Shown here one piece after another: positions 24,789-32,684 of a DNA stretch of 64,000 bases (position 1 is its first letter; each line of letters opens with the position of its first letter). The notes beneath the pieces were generated by a model that was not told where the DNA came from, searched no databases, and was given only the letters and a program-made list of their open reading frames with translations. The position numbers and the translations under genes were made by a program. This DNA is from Planctomycetota bacterium. Lineage in GTDB: Bacteria > Planctomycetota > JAJSAM01 > JAJVHW01. Location: positions 1 to 64,000 of the forward strand of contig JAJFFG010000122.1 of NCBI GenBank assembly GCA_021776825.1, given 5' to 3'.

Positions 24789-26345
24789 TCACTTCACCGC
24801 GCCCTTCACGAGTCCTGTGAGCGCGCTGACGTCGCCGAACATCGCGAACATCAAGAGTCCGACGCCGGCCAGCCCGAGCAGGACGAGCCCGATCTGGATC
24901 TGGCGTGCGCGGCGCACCTTCGCGGCTTCTTCGGTCGGCGTTCGGATCATGTGGATCGCACCCAGCGCCGGAACGCCCAGGTACGACGAGACCTGATCCA
25001 CCTCGCGGAACGAGCTGTCCATCGTGTCCAGGACGAGCGCCAGTCCCGCGCCGGCGCCCACGCCGACGGCGAGCCCCATGAGGGCGATCAGGATCGCGCT
25101 CGGCCCAGTCGGGCTCGTCGGGCGCGTCGCCGGGTCGACGGTGTCGACGGTCAGCGTGCGCTGGTTACGCAGGGCCATGAGCTGGTCCTGAGCATTGCTG
25201 TGATCGTTCTGTCGATCTTCGTAGCGCTGGCGACGCTGAGTCTGGTCAGCCAGCATCCGGTCGCGACGCGATCGGATCTCCGGAGCGCGCTGAACATCCT
25301 GCTTGAGCTCCGCCTCCTTGTTGCGAAGGAGGGCCAGCCGGTGACGTGCCGTCATCAGCTGCGACTCCTTCTCGCGCCACTCCTCTTGGAGGCTCTGGTA
25401 CATCGGATTCGGCGTCTTCACGGCACGCGTCTTGACGTCCCGTTTCGCCTCGTCGCGCTTCGCCCGGTGGTCGGCGATGATCTCGAGCTTGGCCTGGACC
25501 TGAGGATGGTGCTCGGTCTTGCGCTGCTCGACGGTCAGGACCTTCAGCTCTCGGTCGAGCTGCCGGATGTCGAGTTCGATCGCGTTGATGAGGTCCTGGT
25601 CGACCTCGTCGATGTACTGAATATCGTGCTCGGGCTCGACGGCAAGGTGCTCGGCGAGTTCTATGAGCTGCGCCTCCAAGCTCGCGATCTCGACCTTCTC
25701 GATCTCTTCGATCTGATCCCGCACGGCGCCGAGCCGCTGTTCGGGACCCTCGAGGAACTCGGCGTTCTCGTTTTCGAACGCCTTCAGCTCCGACTCGATC
25801 TGCTGGTACTTGCGGAGCGCCTCTTCCTCGGCCTCGCGCTGCTGCTCGACCTTCTTCTGCTGCTGCTCGACCGGGTTGATGAACAGCGCGTTCTGGTAGC
25901 TGGTGGCCAACTTGCTGACGATGCTGGTGCAGAGCTCCGGATCGTCGCCGTGGTGTGCCAGCGTCAGGATGAAGACGCCCGGCGAGGACTGCTCGTAGGT
26001 GACCTCGGTTCGCTGCTGGAGGCCGGTGATGAGCTCGGCGCGGCGCTGATTGCGCTCGTGCTCGGGCAGGCCCTGGAGGTGCGCGTCGAGGTTCAGATCC
26101 GCGACGACGCCGTCGAAGTTCTGGAAGTTCTTGATGTCCTGGCCGGCGCCAAGCACGTCGTCTGCGCCGTCCCGGTTCCCTCCGACGCCTTCGATGCGAA
26201 GCCGCGTGTAGGAGCGGTAGGACCGCGGCTTCACGACCGCGAAGCTAGACGCCACGAGCAGCGCGCCCAACGCCACGGCGGCCACCTGGTGCCAGCGACG
26301 GCCCAGGAGCGCCAAGATCTCTCGTGGTGAGCGTTCGATGTTCAT
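24789..26345 (-). CDS. XrtA-type polysaccharide chain-length determinant (Wzz/GumC-like)
   Basis: A 518-residue inner-membrane co-polymerase. A first helix lies near residues 20-38. Then comes a long periplasmic part with heptad-rich coiled coil (about 160-400, e.g. QQQKKVEQQREAEEEALRKY), a Pro-rich segment before the next hydrophobic stretch (PATRPTSPTGPSAILIALMG), and a terminal helix (IGLVLLGLAGVGLLMFAMFG). The start ATG follows AGAGGTG by six bases; a GTG three codons upstream is less likely. It would pair with the separate BY-kinase at 22936-23832. Confidence 0.9.
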   Translation of the reverse strand: MNIERSPREILALLGRRWHQVAAVALGALLVASSFAVVKPRSYRSYTRLRIEGVGGNRDGADDVLGAGQDIKNFQNFDGVVADLNLDAHLQGLPEHERNQRRAELITGLQQRTEVTYEQSSPGVFILTLAHHGDDPELCTSIVSKLATSYQNALFINPVEQQQKKVEQQREAEEEALRKYQQIESELKAFENENAEFLEGPEQRLGAVRDQIEEIEKVEIASLEAQLIELAEHLAVEPEHDIQYIDEVDQDLINAIELDIRQLDRELKVLTVEQRKTEHHPQVQAKLEIIADHRAKRDEAKRDVKTRAVKTPNPMYQSLQEEWREKESQLMTARHRLALLRNKEAELKQDVQRAPEIRSRRDRMLADQTQRRQRYEDRQNDHSNAQDQLMALRNQRTLTVDTVDPATRPTSPTGPSAILIALMGLAVGVGAGAGLALVLDTMDSSFREVDQVSSYLGVPALGAIHMIRTPTEEAAKVRRARQIQIGLVLLGLAGVGLLMFAMFGDVSALTGLVKGAVK

Positions 26346-26457
26346 CCAGGTCACCTCTCGTGACGATCACGCGGCACTACGAAGGCCAGCCTCCGCAGGA
26401 ACCGCACGCATCTCTATCGGTCGGCGTGTTCGCCGAAATGAACAGGTAGTTCGGTTC

Positions 26458-26481
26458 TGCGAGGCTGTGTCGAGCCTCGCA
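26458..26481 (-). other. Perfect 9-bp stem-loop in the wzz leader
   Basis: TGCGAGGCT (26458-26466) pairs with AGCCTCGCA (26473-26481) around a six-base loop, about 113 bases upstream of the Wzz-like start. A second hairpin, GCGCGGC (26484-26490) with GCCGCGC (26495-26501) and CCCT loop, lies immediately beside it. Together they could form an attenuator or a stabilising 5' leader. Confidence 0.5.
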
Positions 26482-26526
26482 GCGCGCGGCCCCTGCCGCG
26501 CTGCCACCCACCACGCAGGTCTCGGG

Positions 26527-26540
26527 CCGATCGCGATCGG
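26527..26540. promoter_or_regulatory. 14-bp perfect palindrome, candidate operator
   Basis: CCGATCGCGATCGG is fully self-complementary and lies about 180 bases upstream of the Wzz-like start. It is suited to a dimeric regulator, but CG-rich palindromes arise readily in GC-rich DNA. Confidence 0.35.
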
Positions 26541-26762
26541 GGCGCCTAGCCCGACCTTCTCACCACGTCGCCACGCCTGACACGTCGCGGGGACCACGAT
26601 CTCTGCGTTGACGCAGCTCGTTGGGGGGATGGGCCCCGACGACGCTGCGTCCGCCTTGATCTCGCGGCCCCCACTCGGTCAGGACACTCTGTCGTTGGTC
26701 GAGCACCAGCCTTCACGTCGGGCATTCCCCGTGGCCCCTGCCTTCCGGCCGCGGGCCGCGCC

Positions 26763-26794
26763 GACGTGGCGACGTGGCGACGTGGCGACGTGGC
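26763..26794. repeat. Four tandem copies of GACGTGGC
   Basis: Four perfect head-to-tail 8-mers followed by GA. The unit is not a multiple of three and the region is non-coding. Copy number may vary by slippage and so could alter promoter spacing or leader length. Confidence 0.7.
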
Positions 26795-26830
26795 GAGAAC
26801 GCCGGCCTAGCCGCGCTGCGGGGCCTACGA

Positions 26831-26870
26831 AAGAAGGCCTCCGGACCGGGTTTGGTCCGAAGGCCTCTTT
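26831..26870 (-). terminator. Intrinsic terminator after the Wza-like gene
   Basis: AGGCCT-c-CGGACC (26835-26847) pairs with GGTCCG-a-AGGCCT (26854-26866), a 12-bp stem with one mismatch and a six-base loop. On the minus strand it is followed by TTCTTTCG. It lies about 45 bases beyond the wza stop, as expected for the end of that transcript. Confidence 0.75.
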
Positions 26871-26912
26871 GAGCGAGTTGGGCCGGCTGACGTCAGCCCT
26901 GCCGACGATCGT

Positions 26913-27656
26913 CTAGTCGACGATGTCGTCGTAGGTGGCGTATGCCCGGAGCGGCGTGGTGAAGGGGAAGACGATCTCTTCGATGGCGTAGCCGATCCGG
27001 GAGAGGAAGCTCGGCGGCACATAGACGATGTCGTCCGGCTCGAGCAGCCAGTTGGTCCGGCTGTCGTCGTCGATGATCACGTCCTTCAAGCGCACCGGGT
27101 AGATCTCAGGATCGTTCGGGTTGCCACGCGCCACGTGGATGCCGTTCGGCGACGCACGCTTCGTGAGGAACCCCGCCTGAGCGAGGACGTTCACCACGCT
27201 GTCGTTGCCCGTGTAGGCAAAGCGACCCGGGCGCAGAACCTCGCCGTCCACGTAGACGAACTTGGACTGGTACTTCGTGACCATGACCGTCACCGAGGCG
27301 TCGCGAATGAACTGCGAGTACATCCCGCGCAGCTCTTCCGAGACCTCGTCGACCGTCTTGCCAGCGACCGTGACCACACCGATCAGGGGACGGCTGATTT
27401 TGCCGTCCGGCCCGACCGTGATCTGTTCGCCGGAGAGGTCCTCGTTGTCCTTGACATAGATCGCCACGATGTCCGGCGGATCGATGACGTAGTCCAGCGA
27501 GGGGCCACCGCGGGTCGAACGACCCTGGACCTCTCGAAGACCTGCGTTCATCGCATCGACCTGTGACTCCTGCGGCGCCGGAACCCGACGCGTGGAGGCA
27601 CAACCGCCAGCGAGGACGGCAGCTCCCAAGGCCAGGATCATGACTGCGGTTTTCAT
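26913..27656 (-). CDS. Wza-like polysaccharide export lipoprotein
   Basis: A 247-residue outer-membrane export protein. The preferred start MKTAVMILALGAAVLAGGC gives a lipoprotein signal with Cys19; a longer reading from 27692 would put the signal after 12 extra residues. The Poly_export domain (YVIDPPDIVAIYV, then ISRPLIGVVTVAGKTVDEV) and an SLBB domain (VYVDGEVLRPGRF) follow. It is shorter than E. coli Wza and lacks the C-terminal amphipathic helix, as in other XrtA-type proteins. GGGAG eight bases upstream is the ribosome-binding site and lies within a long-range inverted repeat. Confidence 0.9.
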   Translation of the reverse strand: MKTAVMILALGAAVLAGGCASTRRVPAPQESQVDAMNAGLREVQGRSTRGGPSLDYVIDPPDIVAIYVKDNEDLSGEQITVGPDGKISRPLIGVVTVAGKTVDEVSEELRGMYSQFIRDASVTVMVTKYQSKFVYVDGEVLRPGRFAYTGNDSVVNVLAQAGFLTKRASPNGIHVARGNPNDPEIYPVRLKDVIIDDDSRTNWLLEPDDIVYVPPSFLSRIGYAIEEIVFPFTTPLRAYATYDDIVD

Positions 27657-27660
27657 CGTT

Positions 27661-27756
27661 GAGACTCCCTGCTCCAGTGCCGGCGGCTGCATGCTGCCGA
27701 CTCAACTCTTCACCACTGGTTCGCATCAGGCGTGCCAACACGGATCAGGGAGTCTC
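27661..27756 (-). promoter_or_regulatory. wza leader: nested inverted repeat covering the ribosome-binding site
   Basis: GAGACTCCCTG (27661-27671) and CAGGGAGTCTC (27746-27756) are perfect 11-base partners. Inside them CCAGTG (27674-27679) and CACTGG (27714-27719) also pair. In the minus-strand RNA the 3' arm contains the GGGAG ribosome-binding site, four bases before the start codon. Folding would hide the site, so this is a candidate riboregulatory leader. Whether a protein, metabolite or temperature governs it is unknown. Confidence 0.5.
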
Positions 27757-27775
27757 GCATCGGCCTCGATCAGAA

Positions 27776-27832
27776 CGTAAGTGACTACATGGAAATGCTT
27801 TACGAGCGATATTCAATTGACAAGCGATGCGT
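27776..27832 (-). promoter_or_regulatory. AT-rich pocket, candidate wza promoter
   Basis: In very GC-rich surroundings this stretch is notably AT-rich. On the minus strand TTGTCA is followed by a run containing TTGAATATCGCTCGTAAAGCAT, so a -35-like box is visible but the -10 is weak. Position just upstream of the wza leader hairpin fits a promoter; the exact boxes are not certain. Confidence 0.35.
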
Positions 27833-27935
27833 CGCCGGCGCCGCCAGACTCCGGATGTCGCGGAGAATCGACGCGGCTCGACCGATTTCCTGAACGCTGC
27901 GGGCCGATCTGGGCACACCGGCCCGCCGACTGACC

Positions 27936-28832
27936 TCAGACGCTGCCGCGCGAGAGGATCAGGAGTGCGGTCGCGAGGAACAGAAGCCCGTTCACGACAC
28001 TCGCACCGTCGCGGGCGAGCGTGGTCGTCGGGCTCCCACCACCCTCTCGTCGGTGCACGAGATAGAGGTAGCGGAACACGCCGTAGATCACGAAGGGCAC
28101 GGTCGCAACCATGAGCGAGAGTCCGTCCCGATCGAGCCCGTGCGCTGAGACGGTGCGGTCGTCGACCGTGTAGAGCGCGTAGGTCACCAGCGTGGCGGCG
28201 GTCGCCGCCGAGATGAGCTGATCCAGGAGCGAGATGGGGTACTGGCCCAGAATCTCTCGGTGCTCCTCCGCCTGCTCGCCGAGTGCGGACACCTCGTGAC
28301 GTCGCTTGCAGAGCGCGAGGAACAGCGAGAGGAAGATCGTGCAGATGACGATCCACTCGCTCTGCGGCACACCACCGGCGAACCCGCCGGCGAGAAGACG
28401 AAGAACGAAGCCGGATGCGATGCAGAGGACGTCCAGCACGACCATGTGCTTCAGCCGCAACGAGTAGAGCGCCTGGATCACGAGGTAGACGGCCAGAACG
28501 AGAGTGAGCCCCGGGCTCTCCAGTCCACCCCACGCCCACGCGAGAGCGACCACCGCGAGCACGACGGCCACACCGAGCGCCGTCGGAACCCCGAGGGCTC
28601 CGGAAGCGATCGGGCGATTCCGTTTGACGGGATGGAGCCGATCCTGTTCTCGATCGAGGGAGTCGTTCAGGAGGTAGATGGCGGACGCGACGAGGCAGAA
28701 CGCGCCGAAGGCCGCCAGCACGCGCGGCACGGTGTCCCAGCTCCGGGCGAAGAGAAGGGGCGCAAACACGAACAGGTTCTTCGTCCACTGGTGCGGACGC
28801 ATCGCGCGCACGAGCGCGCGCGCGGAGGTCAT
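27936..28832 (-). CDS. UbiA-family decaprenyl-phosphate phosphoribosyltransferase-like protein
   Basis: A 298-residue membrane prenyltransferase with about nine helices. RPHQWTKN at 12-19 and NDSLDREQD at 56-64 followed by HPVKRNRPIASG match DPPR synthases such as mycobacterial Rv3806c, which join phosphoribose to polyprenyl phosphate. Partner enzymes for making polyprenyl-phospho-arabinose (DprE1/DprE2-like) are not in the window. The ATG overlaps the FlaA1-like stop as ATGA, so it belongs to the upstream operon. It may supply a lipid-linked pentose for the polymer. Confidence 0.82.
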   Translation of the reverse strand: MTSARALVRAMRPHQWTKNLFVFAPLLFARSWDTVPRVLAAFGAFCLVASAIYLLNDSLDREQDRLHPVKRNRPIASGALGVPTALGVAVVLAVVALAWAWGGLESPGLTLVLAVYLVIQALYSLRLKHMVVLDVLCIASGFVLRLLAGGFAGGVPQSEWIVICTIFLSLFLALCKRRHEVSALGEQAEEHREILGQYPISLLDQLISAATAATLVTYALYTVDDRTVSAHGLDRDGLSLMVATVPFVIYGVFRYLYLVHRREGGGSPTTTLARDGASVVNGLLFLATALLILSRGSV

Positions 28833-30757
28833 CGACCCTGCGCCGGGTAGGGAGGCGCGTCCGACGACTCGGCCAGCAGGCGGCGATAGGTATCGTTGTT
28901 CGGCTGGTACTCGGGGACGAGCGCGGCGAGCGCTCGGATCAACGGCGACGTTCCGACTCCAGCCGCTGCCAGGAGGTCGTCGATCCGACGCACGAGCACC
29001 TCGCGATCGGGCTGACTGGGCTGCAGGGTGCGGATGCGGGGATGCGAGGTCTCGACCACGTTCTCTCCGTCGATGAGGAGCTCCTCGAGCATCTTCTCGC
29101 CGGGTCGCAGACCGATGAACTGGATCTCGATGTCGTCGTAGGGTCGGAAGCCGTGCAGCTGGATCAGGCGCTCCGCAAGCGCGAGCACCTTGACGGGCTG
29201 TCCCATGTCGAGATGGAAGACCTCGCCGCCCTTGCCCATCACGCCGGCCTGGAGGACGAGGCCCACGGCCTCGGGGATGGTCATGAAGAACCGCACGACA
29301 TCGCGATGCGTCACGGTCACCGGGCCGCCCTCGCTGATCTGACGCCGGAACAGCGGCACGACGCTTCCCGCGCTGCCGAGCACGTTCCCGAAGCGGACGG
29401 CCATGAACTGGGTCTCGCCACTCTCCAGCGACTGGACGGCGAGTTCGGCACCCCGCTTCGTCGCCCCCATCACGCTCGTCGGTCGGACGGCCTTGTCGGA
29501 GGAGATCAGCAGGAAGCGCTCGACGCGGTGCTCGACGCACAGGGAGGCGAGATCCCGGGTCGCCGCGACGTTGTTGCGGACGGCCTCGATCGGGTGGGCC
29601 TCCATCAAGGGCACGTGCTTGTACGCGGCGGCGTGGATCACGAACTCGGGAGCACACTCCCGGAACAGGGCGCGCATCGCCGCGCGATCCTGCACATCCC
29701 CCACTCGGATCTGCACACGTGCGTCGGGGTGATGCACAGCCAAGTCGCGCTCGAGGTAGAAGAGCGCGTTCTCCGAGCGGTCCAGAGCCACGACGAGCCG
29801 AGCCCCCAGGGGGACGAGCTGCCGCACGATCTCGGAGCCGATCGATCCGCCGGCGCCGGTGACGATCACGATCTTGCGCTCGACGGCATCTCGCAAGAGC
29901 TGCAGGTCGATGTTCACCGGATCGCGATCCAGCAGATCCACGAACTCGACATCGCGGAGCTCCGTCAGCCGCACGATGTCCGCCACGTGGTTCGGAAGCC
30001 GACGCAGCCGGACGCCGGTCGATTCGCAGGCGTCTAGGATGCGCCGATACTCCGAGCCGGCAGCGCCTGGGATCGCGATCACGATCTCCTCGACAGCGTT
30101 CCGCTCGACGACGGTGCGCACATCTTCGGTCCGTCCGAGGATCGGGACACCGTGGATCTTCGTTCCGAGCTTACGTGGATCGTCGTCGACGAACCCCACC
30201 GGCGCGTAGCCCAGATGACGGTGCGCACGCATCTCGCGCAGGAGCATCTCGCCAGCGTTCCCGGCACCGACGATCAGGACCCGTCGGCCGCCGCGCGGAA
30301 CAGGCGCCACCACCTCGCGCACGCTCCGAATACCGAACCGGATACCGCCGACCAGCACGATGCAGAGGATGGGCTCGATCACGAACACGAGCCGGGGCAC
30401 GTCTTGGAGCGCATCACGCCCGGAGGATCCGAGCGGGTCCGCCACGATCAGCGGGATGTAGATGAGCCAGCCCACAGCCGTGGCCTTCACCAGGTTGACG
30501 AGGTCCGTCACGGAGACGTAGCGCCAGAGGCCCTGGAAGAGATCGAAGAAGCCGAACGCGAGGAGTCGCGCGGCCAGCACCCAGATCACGAGCTCGGAGC
30601 AGCGACCGAGGAAATCGACGCCGTTCGAGGAATCCAGGTCCCACAGCGTTTGATCGAGGCGCAGATACCACGCGCCGTACCACGCAGCCAACGTGAGGGC
30701 GGCGTGGATGAGCATGACCGCCGCAAGGCGGTATCGCAGGAAGTTGCGTGCCGTCAT
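28829..30757 (-). CDS. FlaA1/CapD-type UDP-sugar 4,6-dehydratase
   Basis: A 642-residue protein with four N-terminal membrane helices (within 1-140), a first Rossmann-like domain (GAGNAGE, 164-170) and a catalytic SDR domain (GAGGSIGSE, 301-309). The active site reads SSDKAVRPTSVMGATKR, with Met430 in the usual tyrosine position and Lys434, as in FlaA1/PglF-type dehydratases. It makes UDP-4-keto-6-deoxy sugars from UDP-GlcNAc, feeding aminosugar synthesis. Overlaps both neighbours as ATGA. Confidence 0.92.
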   Translation of the reverse strand: MTARNFLRYRLAAVMLIHAALTLAAWYGAWYLRLDQTLWDLDSSNGVDFLGRCSELVIWVLAARLLAFGFFDLFQGLWRYVSVTDLVNLVKATAVGWLIYIPLIVADPLGSSGRDALQDVPRLVFVIEPILCIVLVGGIRFGIRSVREVVAPVPRGGRRVLIVGAGNAGEMLLREMRAHRHLGYAPVGFVDDDPRKLGTKIHGVPILGRTEDVRTVVERNAVEEIVIAIPGAAGSEYRRILDACESTGVRLRRLPNHVADIVRLTELRDVEFVDLLDRDPVNIDLQLLRDAVERKIVIVTGAGGSIGSEIVRQLVPLGARLVVALDRSENALFYLERDLAVHHPDARVQIRVGDVQDRAAMRALFRECAPEFVIHAAAYKHVPLMEAHPIEAVRNNVAATRDLASLCVEHRVERFLLISSDKAVRPTSVMGATKRGAELAVQSLESGETQFMAVRFGNVLGSAGSVVPLFRRQISEGGPVTVTHRDVVRFFMTIPEAVGLVLQAGVMGKGGEVFHLDMGQPVKVLALAERLIQLHGFRPYDDIEIQFIGLRPGEKMLEELLIDGENVVETSHPRIRTLQPSQPDREVLVRRIDDLLAAAGVGTSPLIRALAALVPEYQPNNDTYRRLLAESSDAPPYPAQGR

Positions 30758-31806
30758 CCCGATTGCGGGCGGCGATCGTCCGATCCCGTGCCCGTGTCCC
30801 TGTCGCTGAGTAGCACCAGGGCCGCGAAGCCTAGCATCGCGACGAGGGGCACGACGAGGGAAAGAAGCCTCTCTCGAGGCTCGGCAGAGGCGTAGCGGAC
30901 AGCCAGCACGCCCGTGCCAAGTGAGAGCGCGGCGTAGAGAATCGAGACTGGGGTGTGCCCCCTCCAGCGCCGCGAGAGGCGCTGATACAGGTGCTCCCGA
31001 TGAGCCTGCCAGAGCGGCGCGCCGCGCGCCGCTCGTCGGACGAGCGTGAACGTCGTATCGAAGACGAACGGTCCGAGCAGCAGGACGGCCGCCGGGAACG
31101 GGAGCGCGCCGGAGAGAGCGCCCCGCACCGCGCACGTGGCTAGCAGCAAGCCCAGCGGGAGGCTGCCCGCATCGCCCATGAAGATCCGCGCGCGTGGGAA
31201 GTTCCACGGCAGGAAGCCGCCTGCGGCGGCCGCTGTCGTGACACCGAGGACGCCGAGCGTCGCGTCGCTCGCGACGAGCCCGGCGACGGCAAACACGCCG
31301 CCCGAGACCATCGCCGTGAGCCCGGCGATGCCGTTGAGCCCATCCATGAAGTTGAACGCGTTGGCGAAGCCCCAGAGCCAGAACACCGTCAGCGGGATGG
31401 ACAGGACACCGAACGGAACGACTCCCACGTACGGTAGGTCCACTCCAGCAAGTCGGCCGGGGACGAGCAACGCGACGACGGCGACCAAGACCAAGCAGGC
31501 CTTCACGCGGGGCGAGAACGCTCGCAGGTCATCGCGCCAACCGACGAACGCCGAGAGGGCGACCGCAGCCGCCGCGCACACCGGCCAGAGGGACGCGACC
31601 CAGAACCCGCTAGCGACCAGACCAACCGCGGCCGCGAACGCGAGCCCCAGGCCGCCGCCGGACGGAGTCGGCACGGTGTGACTCGAGCGCTCGTTCGGGT
31701 GGGCGACCAGGTCTCGGCGTCGCGCGGCACGCAATGCGACGCCGGTGCCGAGAAGCGACGTCACGACGACTGAGGCGCCGACGACCGACAGAACCTGCAC
31801 GGTCAT
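30754..31806 (-). CDS. WecA/WbpL-like polyprenyl-phosphate sugar-1-phosphate transferase
   Basis: A 350-residue polytopic MraY-family enzyme. HPNERSSHTVPTPSGGGL near residue 37, the Asp pair RDDL (91-94), NAFNFMDGLNGIAG (149-162), FMGDAGSLPLG and the HREHLYQRL loop are the family's catalytic motifs. The HREHLYQRL form resembles WbpL-type enzymes that accept fucosamine- or quinovosamine-type donors, which would fit the FlaA1-like and SDR neighbours. Start ATG overlaps the SDR stop as TGATG. It is the second initiating enzyme in the window. Confidence 0.9.
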   Translation of the reverse strand: MTVQVLSVVGASVVVTSLLGTGVALRAARRRDLVAHPNERSSHTVPTPSGGGLGLAFAAAVGLVASGFWVASLWPVCAAAAVALSAFVGWRDDLRAFSPRVKACLVLVAVVALLVPGRLAGVDLPYVGVVPFGVLSIPLTVFWLWGFANAFNFMDGLNGIAGLTAMVSGGVFAVAGLVASDATLGVLGVTTAAAAGGFLPWNFPRARIFMGDAGSLPLGLLLATCAVRGALSGALPFPAAVLLLGPFVFDTTFTLVRRAARGAPLWQAHREHLYQRLSRRWRGHTPVSILYAALSLGTGVLAVRYASAEPRERLLSLVVPLVAMLGFAALVLLSDRDTGTGSDDRRPQSG

Positions 31807-32684
31807 CACGCGCGCTGCGCCAGTCCCAACAGCCCGGCCTCGGCGGAGATCCCCTCCTCGAACGCCCGAGGGGCAAACTCGAGGTCGCGCGCCGCTGCCA
31901 CGTGATCGAACACCTTGTCCTCGTCGAGCCGCAGCACCTGCTCTTCGCGGATGGGGAGGCGCAATCCCAGCCGTTCGAGCGTGCGCAGCGTGAAGCAGAC
32001 GGGTCCGAGTGGAATGTGCAGTCGCCGACCTCGCCGCCCCACCGCACGGGCGGCCGTGACGATCGTGTCCGCGAACGAGAGCGGGCTCCGCCCCGAGACG
32101 TTGTAGGCCTGCTCAGCAGCAGCCTCCGAATCGAGTGCCGCCACGATGGCATCGGCTAGATCGTCGACATGCACCGGCTGAATGAGACGTGCGCCCTCTC
32201 CGGGGACGGGGATGATCGGCCAGCGGACGGTCGCGCGCAGCAGCCGCTCCATGTTCCGGTCTCCGGGCGCGCCGTAGATCATCGTCGGGCGAACGATGGT
32301 CCAACGCAGCTTCGAGCTGCGCACGGCGTCCTCGGCCGCCACGCGCGTCGCGCGCGACGGAGCGGCGAGGCGCGTGAAGATGGCGGTCGTCGAGACGAAG
32401 ACCCCACGCTGCACCCCGGTAGCCTCCGCGGCCGCGAGGACCCCCGGGATCTGTCCGAACCCCATCGACGCGCAGTGGACGAGCCGGTCGGCACCGGCGA
32501 GCCAGCGAGCCAGGCTCGCCGAATCGTCGAGGTCGCCTTCGATCGTCGTGACGTCCGTCGGCAGAATCGAGCGGTCGCTCGTCGGCCGCACGAGACAGCG
32601 CAGGCTCGCACCGCCATGACGCGCCGCCAGGCGAGCCGCGACGCGACGTCCGGTGAAGCCCGTCCCCCCGGAGAGTGCGATCAC
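31806..32684 (-). CDS. NAD-dependent sugar epimerase/reductase (SDR)
   Basis: A 292-residue extended SDR beginning with a GTG. GGTGFTGRR is the nucleotide-binding loop; the central STTAIF and IVRPTMIYG segments follow the extended SDR pattern, but a clear YxxxK is not evident near residue 105-135, where the sequence is Arg-rich. It resembles 4-reductases next to WbpL-type transferases (WbpV-like). It may reduce the 4-keto product of the FlaA1-like enzyme; the altered active site makes this uncertain. Confidence 0.75.
   Translation of the reverse strand: MIALSGGTGFTGRRVAARLAARHGGASLRCLVRPTSDRSILPTDVTTIEGDLDDSASLARWLAGADRLVHCASMGFGQIPGVLAAAEATGVQRGVFVSTTAIFTRLAAPSRATRVAAEDAVRSSKLRWTIVRPTMIYGAPGDRNMERLLRATVRWPIIPVPGEGARLIQPVHVDDLADAIVAALDSEAAAEQAYNVSGRSPLSFADTIVTAARAVGRRGRRLHIPLGPVCFTLRTLERLGLRLPIREEQVLRLDEDKVFDHVAAARDLEFAPRAFEEGISAEAGLLGLAQRA

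Larger units (their letters stand above)
26346..26912. other. Structured 567-bp gap between the Wzz-like and Wza-like genes
   Basis: No gene is supported. From right to left (direction of transcription) it holds the wza terminator (26831-26870), a four-copy 8-bp tandem repeat (26763-26794), a 14-bp perfect palindrome (26527-26540), a 7-bp hairpin (26484-26501) and a 9-bp hairpin (26458-26481), then about 110 bases to the Wzz start. This suggests an independent promoter and leader for the wzz-ATPase-kinase-FemAB-glycosyltransferase unit. Confidence 0.6.

Noticed and set aside
24951-26330. Plus-strand open frame of 459 codons, Leu-rich
   Set aside because: Exact antisense of the Wzz-like coiled coil; composition is explained by the opposite strand.
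26763-26794. Tandem 8-mers considered as a CRISPR array
   Set aside because: The units are contiguous with no spacers, and no cas gene is present.
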